Part shown: positions 26,401 through 38,400 of the stretch, in pieces
Numbering within the stretch: position 1 is the first letter of the stretch
How the letters are laid out: each line of letters begins with the position of its first letter
From: Taeniopygia guttata
Taxonomy: Eukaryota; Chordata; Aves; Passeriformes; Estrildidae
Length of the DNA stretch: 64,000 bases
Direction of reading: 5' to 3'
NCBI RefSeq assembly: GCF_048771995.1
Contig: NC_133030.1
Coordinates: 54,468,001-54,532,000 of the forward strand
Notes under the pieces: model-generated
What the model was told of the DNA's origin: nothing
The model's database searches: none
Seen by the model: only the letters and a program-made list of their open reading frames with translations
Program-made: the position numbers and the translations under genes

Positions 26401-29400
26401 ATATCACGGAACAATCATGGTAACATCTTAAACATGACAAAATAGGCATTGTAATAACTCTCAGTGTAGTTTATAAAGTCGGCAGTTTCCAGTGAGGATA
26501 AATTTGTCTTAAATATTTGTCTTTAATATTCAGCTGAAGGAATATGTAATGCTTATGAAGCTGTTAATGAACTAGAACAGAAGTTTTAAATTACTGTTAG
26601 TGCAATTGGAAGTTTCAGATTTTATATGACTCAAGGGTTTTATTGTGCTTTGTTTAGTTCTAAGCTACACAAAGGACTCTAAAATACAACTCATTTTGTA
26701 AATCTTGTTCATCTTTATTGTTTCTGAGTTATCAAGCACACTGGATGGAGATACATAGCAGTTGTATAAAACACTTGCTATATTAAATGTATTCCTGATT
26801 TTTTGTAAATTCCCAAGTAGATTTCCCTCCTCTCTACAGTTCTGCAACAAGGACCTGTGAACCAAAATATGTAGTATTGGTTCAATGTCTTTATATACTC
26901 TTTCTTTGTAGGTTTAAAAGAAGTGGAATTGGCTAAAATGTATAAATTCTTTGTTGTCACAGGGAACAAACCAACAAATTAAAGCACATGAAGCCAGCTC
27001 AGCAGTGCAGCATGTTAACTTATTGAAAGAGTGGAGCAATGCTCTAGAAAATAAGGTATATCTTCTACTCACTTTTAATTTTCATTGAGTTATTTAAATC
27101 ATACAAAAGTACTGGAAGAAGCGCTTTTTTCCTGTTTTACAGCTGTTCAACATTACAGCTAAAGCACTAGTAGATTTCAAAAGCTATCAAGCCATTTAGC
27201 ATGTCTTTGTACCTTTGCTATATAATAAAATGCTGTGAGAAACTTGGCTTCGCAACTCCATGGATAATTTTCCTCATTGATAACTTAATGAAAACACTTT
27301 CTTCAGATAAATAAATAGTCCAGTATTATGTTTCCTTTCTGAGTTGTCTTCTTACAGAACAGAGTTCAGAAAGCCATGGCAGCACTGTGAGCTGTATCTT
27401 TGCTTGCTCATAATTTTTCCTGACATAACTTCAGAAGTTTGTAATAAACTGATTATTTATTTTATTTATTTTTATTCTTGCTCTCCAAACTTTAAGACTT
27501 GCACAGTTTAATTAAATTAAATATACTGTTACTCATGGGCATGATGATGTCTGCTTTAGTGCTAGACCAGCATGAAGTTCATGTTGCAGTGTTTCCTTGG
27601 GACTCCGGGTTTTAAATTGTTTGGGATTTGGGAGATGCTGGGAGTTGTATCATCTATGATCTTGTGAATAAGCTTGAATGACTTAACCACGTGTTCTGTG
27701 AATAAAATTCAAGCCTTTGATTTAAAAAATGCAAAACTTCAGAACAGATTGCAGTTTTCTTAAATCCTATTGAAAAAAAAAAAAATCTTACATGGACATA
27801 AAACTGATGTTTCTGTATTTTTCGGGGAAAAAAGATCCCAGAATTACCAAAGTATTCTACAAATGCAGGCACAAGAGTGAGGAGCCCCCTTCAGACTTTT
27901 CTCAAATGAGTTCACAAGTAGCAATTCCAGTGTAAGCTCAGTGGCACTTAGGGTATGGTTTCTGTCATCTCAGAGCAGATCATAAGCTAGATCACAAGAA
28001 ACTCTGTCTAAAAGCACATTCCTTTCTTGTCCTACAGAGATCTCTTCTGCCTGGGTCTCCAGCAAGGTCATGCAGCTGCAGAAATTGTAGTTTTAAAGCA
28101 GACATTAACTGGAATAGTGTAAATATGTTTTTTGCCCCCAGCATGGTTGCTCCTGAACTGAACTTGAAGCCCTTTAAGGAAGCCATTGAACCTGACATAG
28201 TTCTAATACAAATATTTTTAGACAAAATTTTCTACATGTGTAGGTAGTTCTAAGTTTGACGATCCACAACATAAGTTTGCTTTTGCATCTGAAACTTTGT
28301 CAATTTAGGAACTTTACATTTTTCAGTTTTGAGAGATACAGATTCATATCCTTAGTTCATTTTTCATTAGTCTGATGAAAACTACGCAACTTATTTCACA
28401 TCATAGGAAAAAACCCACCTTCCCTTTGACTTGCAGAATAGATCATGTTCTGCCTTTTCTCAGTGTCCTGAGAGGTGCTTTGTCATTTAAAAAATGCCCA
28501 GTGGTTCTATGTTTGTCTCTTGCAGACATTAGAGATGATACACTTCACTACTGTTTTATGCTTGACTTTTGTTTCAACTTTCATTTAGGACATAACTGCT
28601 TATCATATGTCCATTTTTTTTCTTTTTACTTCCTGCTTTATAGACTTCTTCCTATTCATAATAAAGAGTTGAATCACTGGAAATCCCAAGCCAGTGCCAA
28701 GTTACCAGAATAGCTAACCACATGTCATATGTCAGTGATTTTATTCTAGGGAAGGGTAACAAAATTATTTTGTAACTTCATTGCTGTGCTCTTCTTTGAG
28801 GAAAGAATTAATTGATGCACTGAAGAACAACAGTGCAGAGTCAACTTGGCTGATGGGTATCTCAGAAATCTTAGCCCTACTGAAGCCAGTGGAATTCTTC
28901 TTAGTTTGTACACGCTCAAGATTTCATTTGGGGTTCTCTCTGTGGTACGTCTGGAGGGGAAAGGAGAAGTTCTCTTCTCCCAGTCACCACATTCTTTAAC
29001 AGTGCATGTGGAGTAGGCAAACTGGAGATCTTCAGTGCTGCAAAGCTCATGCTAAGTTAGGAGTTTGGTATTGAATGGTGCTGGTGGCAAAGAGTAGTAA
29101 GAGAAGCTCAGATGTAAAATCTTGATGCAAAACTTTGTGGGGGTAATTAAAATTCAGGGCTTTTTCCCCCTCTGTGATGATGTAGAATTGCAGACTGAAC
29201 TCCCACGGTTTTGTAATGTTGGAAATAATCAGTTGAACATAATTTTGTGTCTTCATCACATTCTTACAGAAAACTGGTATAAACTCTTTTCTTTTTTGAT
29301 ACAAGACTTCAATAAGGAACCTCTTTGAATACAGTTTCTTGTGGCATATGGTTTTTTCTATTCTTCAGTAAGCAACAGCTTAATTTGAAAAATTGCTGAA

Positions 29401-32400
29401 TAAGAGCATGCTTTTTCCTAGGAATATTTCAAATATGCCAACTAAGTAAAGGAAGCTGATGCAATTTGTAATTAGATGGTGTGTTTCCTTCACCCTTTTT
29501 TAAATTGAAGTTCTAAAGACTTATGCTGAAACTATAGTTGGTGAACTATTTAGTGCTGAATTGTTTTTTTTATTCACAAATCACAACTATAATTGCTGAC
29601 TAAGCAATGACAGTTCTGTACGATTAAAGACTGCAGGACATAATTCTACTTTTCTTGTGTTCTGTAAAGCTGTGTGGAAAAATCTCTGTACAAAATAGGC
29701 CCACGTTTTATAACTTGTACAAAAATGGAAATGCAATGCTTAGTGGCCCAGAGCATAACTGCCTTGTGATTGGGAGGCCTCAGGAAGAAACAGTGAGAAA
29801 AGGGAAATGTAAAGATCACAATTAACTAAAGAACTCTGATTCACTAAGAAAATGGAGGATGCAAAAAAATGAAGCATCCACCCAGCTGATCTTAAATATC
29901 TGGGAGGCAGAGGTACTGGTTTAAATTTAAATTTTTTCTGGTACCTAGGCATTCCTTCAGTCTCAGTATTGCTTCTCTCTCTGCACTGACAAACTGTGCT
30001 TTGTCTCATTTCTGTTGAGTTTCTTTTGCCAGTTTTTCCATGTATAAAGTGTAGAACCAACCTATGTGTGTATATGCACATGTACTGTACTATATTGAAA
30101 AGTAGATACTCACATATATATCATGGTATCTGTATTTTTGAGCCCCTGTCTAATGAACTTGCTGAATGCTTGTGGGCTTAGATGGTCCTTTGTCTAGTTC
30201 AGGTTGGTTCAGAGATTTGAGATGAATTACCTTTTCCAACAGGCTAGGTTCTGCTGGGAATGCAGTGACACACACGGGATTTGGTGGTTGTGTCTGATTA
30301 GAGGGCTGTTAGGGGGATGGAATTCTGCAGTGGCACCCACATCAGAGGTAAAGATGGCTTAGCCTCAAACAAGCACATGTAATAGAGGCCAGGAGTATAT
30401 TTTTTGAGAACATGAAACATCCAAGTAATTAGTCATGATGTGAAACATCAAGATTTTTTTGAGTCTGAAATGGTGCTGTGTCATATCCGTTTTTAAGATC
30501 TATCTATGGAATAATCAGGGCATGTCCAAACATCATCTTGTGCCAAGTGTTTGTTTTCTTCGTTTTTGCTGCTGAAAGATCTTCCCTGGGGAAAAACTAC
30601 ATTTCTCAAAAAAGCAGTGCACCACCAACAAGCAGCCCCTTTCTCCAAACCACATTAATGAACAAGCACTAAGCAGTGTGACAGAAAATATTTACTGTAT
30701 TACTTTCATCCCTAAGGAGATGTATAATACGATATTCTTTTAACAAGGCTCATGTTTTAAAAACAGAATGAGTCACTAATGAATAAATTCATAAAATGTC
30801 AGTACAGAGAGAGAGAGAATATAATTTACAGCCTGTAGTTCTTTGGTCTTTTCTACTAGTAGGCACCACTGGATTGTCCTTCAAATGCATGGATCCCTTC
30901 TATATTCACTCATTTTAAGAGTTTTCATCGCCATCACATTCTTTTAAGCCAAGTCCGTCCCATGCAGATGTTTTTCCTTAAACTTGCTAGAGATCAGGAC
31001 AGATTGGAGTAGGTGAAGATTAGTGTTCCCTGATCCAACCAGCTCAGGTTGTCTCTGGCGTCCCTTCTGTGTAGGGCTCGAGTTCTTAACACCAATTTAG
31101 AGTGGATTAGGTTGTTTCTTCCAAACTCCAAGCAACTCCCAAGTCAGTTGATGTAAACCAGGAAACCAAGCCATTAAACAACTGAATAAAGAAAATGTTA
31201 CATTTAGACACAAGTTCTTTGCTGGTTTTGTATCCCATCTGCACTTTCTTAAGCCAAAGCTGTACCAATGCCATACATTGGAAGTGCAAAAATAGCTATC
31301 AGAAGGTTGGGTTTTATTTATTTATTTGCAATACATGGAGAGAGATTTTATTAGGACCTTATCCCTTCATGTGTTTAAGATAGTTTTAAACTAACACAGG
31401 TATTTTAGTATTTTAATAAACTTTGGCAGGAGTAATTGTAGAATTTTTTCCAGGTGGCCTTGCTCCAGAATGAAAGTTTGGAAAAGAACAAGAGTATACA
31501 AACTTTACATAATCAGATTTGTAGCTTTGAAATAGAAATTGAAAGACAGAAGGAAATGCTGCGGAATAATGAATCTAAAATACTTCATTTACAGGTAAGA
31601 AATACAGACTCTCCCCATTAAAGCAGAAATGGTAGTAGCTTCTGTTCTGTGCCTTTACACTTGTGAAGTGAGGTGGTCTAATTAAAAAGTGGGGGGAGAT
31701 ATTTTACATTATTAGGGAGCCATTCTGATTTTTTTTCTGGTTTGTTGTGTTTAATGGGGTAAAATACTTCACTAATCCACTGCAATTACCTAGCCTATGT
31801 TAAAACAAAAAACATTTAAAAAGGGAAAAGATTGAAAACAAAGTGGAACTCTTGTATGAAGTATCTTTTTGTTACTTAAAAAAAACTGCTTAAGGAAGTC
31901 CCACTGAAGGACAAGATTAGCACCTTAAAATTGTCGAGTAGTACATATATTCCTTTTTGACTTGCTGGTATTGGAAAAAAATCCTAATAGTGAGTGAGAT
32001 CAGTCTGGTGTGGATTTAGTTGAGCATAATGCATTTGAATACACTTTTTAAAAATCCAGATTTCTGCTGTCCTTCTGAGGAAAATGTATGTAGTTATTCC
32101 TTTGCTCATAACTCCGAGTTTCATGTTCTGTGTTTCGAATGACCTGGCCACAAGCCAGCATGAAACCAGGAATCCTCAGGATGCCCTAGCATGGTGGTTA
32201 GCCCAGGCTGAAATTCCTTGCTCTGTATTCAGAGCTGACTTGGGATGTGGGTGCTGGGAATTTGTATTAGCTTGCATGATACTAACCACATTAAGGGAAA
32301 CCTCAGGAGATATTTAGCAAGGAATTGTGGAGGCATCATTTACACATTAATGTACTATGTCTGTTGCTAGAATATCAGATACTTGTTGTAGCATCCATCT

Positions 32401-35400
32401 TAAAGGAATGTAAATAAAATTATCTTTTTCACTTATTATTCACGTCACATATAAACTGAAAATGTTAATAACTCAAGAAAGATAAAGGTATTCAAACCAG
32501 TGTGTGGCTAAAATTCAAAGGGTTGCACATTCAGGAGCTCAGATCCTGGAGACCCTTGATGATGGTTTATCAGGAAACCTTCAAGTTTGGAAACGGCAGC
32601 ATTTTTCCTTACAGCAGTAATTTCTTTCCATGACCTGCCCACTTAGTAACCAGCTCAGCCTGCCTTAGTCATTGTTACTTGTCTGATGATAGTGTGGGAT
32701 GTGGCTGCCTGCATGCAATATTGCATTCTGACACTGGGGAGCTAATCCTTGTATGTACTGATATTGCCGATTGAATCTACCAGGAGGTAAGTTAATTTGT
32801 AAGCCTGGAGTTCTTACACATGCTGTCTCAATGGCCGGCAGTGAGAGTGGAAATGGAAAAAAAAATATAGAGCAGAGTTTTTCATTATTGTCTTAAATGA
32901 CAGATTGCAATATCTTTTTCCTCGAGCTGTAAGTGTTAGCAAAATCAATTTTCGAGTGATTGGTTTAGGAAAAAAGAAAACCCCAAACCACTACAAAGCA
33001 GCAGATTGCAACAGGTGGCTTTGTGGTGGTAATAAGTACTGGAGAAAAATGTTTTGCTCTTTTTTCTTTTTTTCCCCCTTTTTTTTCCCCCTTCTGCTCT
33101 TTTCTTCCTCTTGCCAGCTATTTCAATTTAGTTATTTTAAGCCAAACTGTATTTTAATGCTATTTCAACCTGTTTCCTTCCACTTAGCAGAATTTCCTGA
33201 TTCCTTCTGATTGTTAAGGGTATCCTGGAAGCACCCCTCAATTTGTTTTTTCATGGGCAGCATGATCATCCTCCTTCTGTTGCCCACCAGGAGTGGAAGG
33301 AATTAGTTACCTTTTGTGAGCCATTCTTTCCCTGGGTTGTGTTGAGCAGCTGTGGTTACCTGGGAGCCAGAGATGCTGCACTAACCAGTTCAGGTCTGAG
33401 CACGGGGTATTTGCTTCATCCCCCGAGATGTATAAATGCTCCCCATGCCGAGTACAGTTCCAGTATTGGCTGTGGGGTGACTTTTTTTGGCTGGAGAGTG
33501 GCAACAGCATCACTGAGCATCACTTGCACTGTGAGGCATCTGACACAACCAGTGTAAATGCATCAAAGGAGTCTGGGCACTGGCAGGAACCTCAGTCTAG
33601 AGACGTTTTGTTTTCAGATGAGTTTTCTATATATTGGTTTCCAGGGAAAGTGTTTTTACCGGTACTTTTTACCGGTGCATGGTACTTTTTTTGGCTGCTG
33701 TCATGTGGAGAGGAACTTTCACATCCAGTCTTTCATATGGAAATGGAAGCATGTGAATATGCCCATTGTAAGCAGGGTGGGGACATGAGGTACTGAGGGA
33801 CAAAAGAAACAGTGGCCTCATGAACATAAAATGATTTGATGAGTAATACATTCCTTCAGAGGAGAAGGACACGTGATTTCTTTTCCAAGTCAAGCAGTAC
33901 CTTTTCTAGTCTGTTCTTTAGCTTTTCAGTTTCGCTCTATCAGTTGCAATGGAAAGGTCATTACAGCACTTCAGATCCTTGTGACATTTTCTGAAATTCT
34001 TTTATTAAGTATAGTGCTAAAATTCTGGAAGTTGGTAGAAATACTAAACAAAACCCCATATGAAAATCAACATCAAAAGAAGCTCACAATGGTTGTCAAG
34101 CACATAACTCGAGATTAATGATCTAGAGAGGTCAGTTGCTAGAATGAAAAGTGCATGCAGAAAATTGATATCTACTTGAAAATTTATGAGTACAGTGTGA
34201 GACATCTGTGTGCTTTCTAATGGAATAATTAGAGTGAAAATCGCTACTGCTGCATTAAATTCAGATTTAGTACAGCAGTATCTCCCAGTAGGAGGGAGGT
34301 TGACTCCCTGTAGGGTAAAAAGACAGAGATCCCACTGCTTTTTAAAAATTAAATAGAAGTCTTATTTCCGATTATTTTATATCTCTTGAATTCTCATGTT
34401 AAGGTACAGTAGATAAAAATGCTACACATTTGCCAATGTGAAACAGAAGCAGCTAAAACAGAATTAGCTAAACCAGAATTAGTGTACAAAGGTAGAATGT
34501 TGCACAGGTTGATGGAGAGAAGTGGGTCCCTAATAACAGCTTTGGGTAATCTTCTCCCAAAAGAATAGCTTACAGTTCTTCTGCATGTTTAGCACTTCCC
34601 CTTTCATACAAAAATGTGATAATTTAATTTGTTTGATGCTAGTCCAAAGAGGTGCAAGCTGTGAGGCACTATGCAAACCCCAGCCACGTTACTGTTTGTG
34701 CCTTGGAAAGTTCATGTTTGATATGAGTAAAGGAAAAATATCAGACTTGTGCATATTGTGAGTTATTTTTGCATGTTAACTGTGAACTAGTGGCCCAATC
34801 CTTTGGTTCTGCTCTCACAACATGCAGTCAGGCCATGCTGTGGTTATGTTTCCTTCTTTATATGGCTAACAGCCCTTCCCTGCTCTGCTGTCTGATACCA
34901 TCAGCCCAGGTGGGAGGGTGTGCCTGTGCTGGTAGGTGCTGTTTTGTAAGTCCAGGCAAGCTGCTTCATATATTTACTGGGCCCATACCCCTGGCATTTA
35001 TGATTCAGTGCACAGCTTTCCTTCACAAAGCCCTAATTCTGGATGTGAGAGATACATAACTAGTTTTAAAACACAAACATAGAAATAAATAATTAATCCT
35101 GAAATATGTTCGATTGCCCAGTTGTTTCAACACAAAAAATAAGACTCCTAGAACCTGATGTTCCTAGCTGGCTCATCAAATTGACAACCTTCAATTAATG
35201 GTTACAGACTTTCGGTATAATTGAAACCATGTGATTAAAAAGCAAATGGCTCAAAGGGGAAATGGAAGTTGCATGAGGCAGAAGGGTTTTCCCCATCAGT
35301 GGGGAACACTGAATCCACATGGCCAGCCAGAAGGCAGATGCAAAATAAATCTATTTTCTTGTTTTGTACTCAACTGCCACTTCATTTTTGTGAAGAAATG

Positions 35401-38400
35401 AAAAATCGTTTTTACATTTGTTGGCTCTATATGATGATAAACTATAAATCTATAAAGCTAGATTTGGAATTTAACTGTAGGTGGTAGCAAAAGTAGTTTC
35501 TTCTCTCAGATATTTTTGTTATCATTTGAACTTCACAACTGATTATAGGGTTCTGGCTAAAATTCCTGCTAGTCCAAATTAGCTGTGTTAATGTGAAGTG
35601 CTGTGTATTTCTTGCATCAGATTTGAGATAGACTGGGAAATATGTTCTTTACATTTTAATATACTAAGGTGCTTGCGATGTCCTTCTTCAAGAGAATATT
35701 AGCCTTTCTGTCTGTTTCTTTCTTGAGTGTTATATTTCATGCCTTTCCAAAACCAGCTGGGCTATTTTTTTGTTTGTTTTCTAAAAAGGACTCAACAGAA
35801 AATACCTTCAATATGCATGGGTTATTGAGTTTAGGAAGTAAGAGTGGGAGTTTTAAAGGTACTTAAGGAGATAGAAGTGGTAATTCTGCTTACATTCTTG
35901 AGGGCTTCTGATATGGTTGTGGGCACATAATAACTTAGGCTTTGATGACTGATTTATGTGAGCTGGGAGCTTGCACATGTGTGTACTCGTCTTCCATGTG
36001 TGCAAGGATAATGATATTTTCCTGGAGGCATAAGTTATTTTGCTGTAAACCAATATAAACCTCTACACATGGGCAGCCATTTGATCCACACCACAGGAAG
36101 TTGTGCCCATATTTTCTTGCTTAAGTACTGTCACATGAAACTCAACAGGTATCAGCCCGTAATACCAATGTAGAGACACTCAGAAAATTGTTCTTATATT
36201 GAAAGGCTTAAAAAAAACCCCAAAAATCAAACTACCTTAGACAAGAGGTGCACACTAACAAGTCCCTTTTTAAAAATAAGGCTATTGATAATTCTGATAG
36301 TGCTCTACCTATGTAGCACTAAATATTTTTTAAGTGTTTCATGAATACCTGAGCTATTGCTTTAAATTTTCAGAGTTTGTGTTATTAAAATACTAGACAT
36401 AAGAAAAAATTGTTTATATTGGAATTCAGTCTTATTACTGATATATAATCTTTGTTTAATTTGCATAAATTAATGTCTTCGTGTTGTTTTAACTCATATG
36501 CTGTTATTTTGTAAAGCGAGTGATAGACAGTCAAGCAGAGAAACTCAAAGAACTGGACAAAGAAATCCGTCCCTTCCGACAGAACTGGGAGGAGGCTGAC
36601 AGCATGAAGAGCAGCGTGGAATCCCTCCAGAACAGAGTGACTGAGCTGGAAAGTGTTGATAAAACTGCAGGGCAAGGAGCTCGGAATACAAGTGAGTGTG
36701 GGCACAACGGGCTGAGGGGCTGTTGAAAGGAAAACGGTGTCCCTCGAGTGGCACTCCCATTGTGACTTTTATATGGAAACATCAATAATGATGATTCTTC
36801 CGATATTTTAGTAGGAGATTGTGTATTTCGTTTGTTAATGGTGTGGTATTGCTTCCATGCTTTTCTTAGGCTTGATTATTGTCTTCCGTTTTGTTTTATT
36901 GACTCTTGTCTTGACTGCATTGTTAGCTCATTATGAACAGTTTCTCAGTTGATCTTTGATAGCTAATAGCTTTCAGCAACTTCTTTAAATACCATCTTGG
37001 TATATTGATATTTTTTACTACTCTTCTCCCTTGTGAATGGATCCATACCTTGTGTTCTGTTATCCACATGAAACCACCCATCCTGATTCTGTTAGATAGG
37101 TGTATTTGATAGTAAGGAGACTGAGATCTGCTTAAGAATAAGGATATTGTTATTATCTTAAGATCTACTTAAGAATAAGGTTATTGCTTAAGAATAAGCT
37201 TCTGAATAAAAACTGGAATTCAGCAGATCAGTGTAGCGAGCACATGCAGGCATTTAAATGATTGTAACAAAGGACATTTAAATAGACCGATATAAGATAA
37301 ACCTGCTTTATTAATTCATCTCCTTCTCAGTATTGTGTGTTGGCCAATTTTGCCAACAAAACAAAAGAGTAACATGAGAGGGAAAGGGGACACAGAAGAC
37401 TTAGCTCTTACGCTAAACTAAATAAGTGAGCATATAGTACAGATCTAAGCTTGGATTTTTTTGTTTTTTTTATTAAGAACTTTAGACATTGCAACAGCAC
37501 TGAGACAAATAGTGTCTAAAAAGAATGTTTTGAGTGATCAGGAATGCTTCTGAATTTCAGAAGGATTACGCAGGATGTGTAACTGCTTCCAAGGTCTTAC
37601 CTGCTAGATAGCAATCTGCAGATAATGCTACCAAGTCTCCTTTCAAAAAATGAAAGCCTCTAGTTATACTGTTTAGTGACCAGGAAAAATCTGTTAGATG
37701 ATTTGAATATTTGACTTTTACTGCATGTACGATTAACGCCCACGTTTGTAAAAATCCCAGCTAATCTAGATACCAGCCAGCAAATTAGAGCCTGTAGGAA
37801 TTGCTTCATCAGTGGCCAAATGCACTTTGGTTCTCGAGGAGGAAATTGTTTTCATACACAGTAGCAGCACTGGTGGTTGATTTTTACAGTCTTTAGTAAA
37901 CAGCAGGTTTCTCACCCCCATCCTTTCTGTTTCTGCCAGGCCTGCTGGAGACCCAGCTGAGCAGGCACGATCAGATGCTGAGCGTTCACGACATCCGCCT
38001 GGCTGACATGGACCTCCGCTTCCAGGTCCTAGAAACTGCAAGTTACAACGGAGTGCTGATTTGGAAAATCCGAGACTATAAACGTCGGAAGCAAGAAGCA
38101 GTCATGGGGAAGACTCTGTCCCTGTACAGCCAACCCTTTTATACTGGATACTTTGGCTACAAGATGTGTGCCAGAGTTTACCTGAACGGAGATGGCATGG
38201 GAAAGGGGACGCACTTGTCTCTGTTTTTTGTCATAATGCGTGGAGAATACGATGCTCTGCTTCCTTGGCCCTTCAAACAGAAAGTGACTCTCATGCTCAT
38301 GGATCAGGGACCGTCTCGACGCCACTTGGGAGATGCTTTCAAGCCAGATCCGAACAGCAGCAGTTTCAAGAAGCCAACTGGAGAAATGAACATTGCATCT

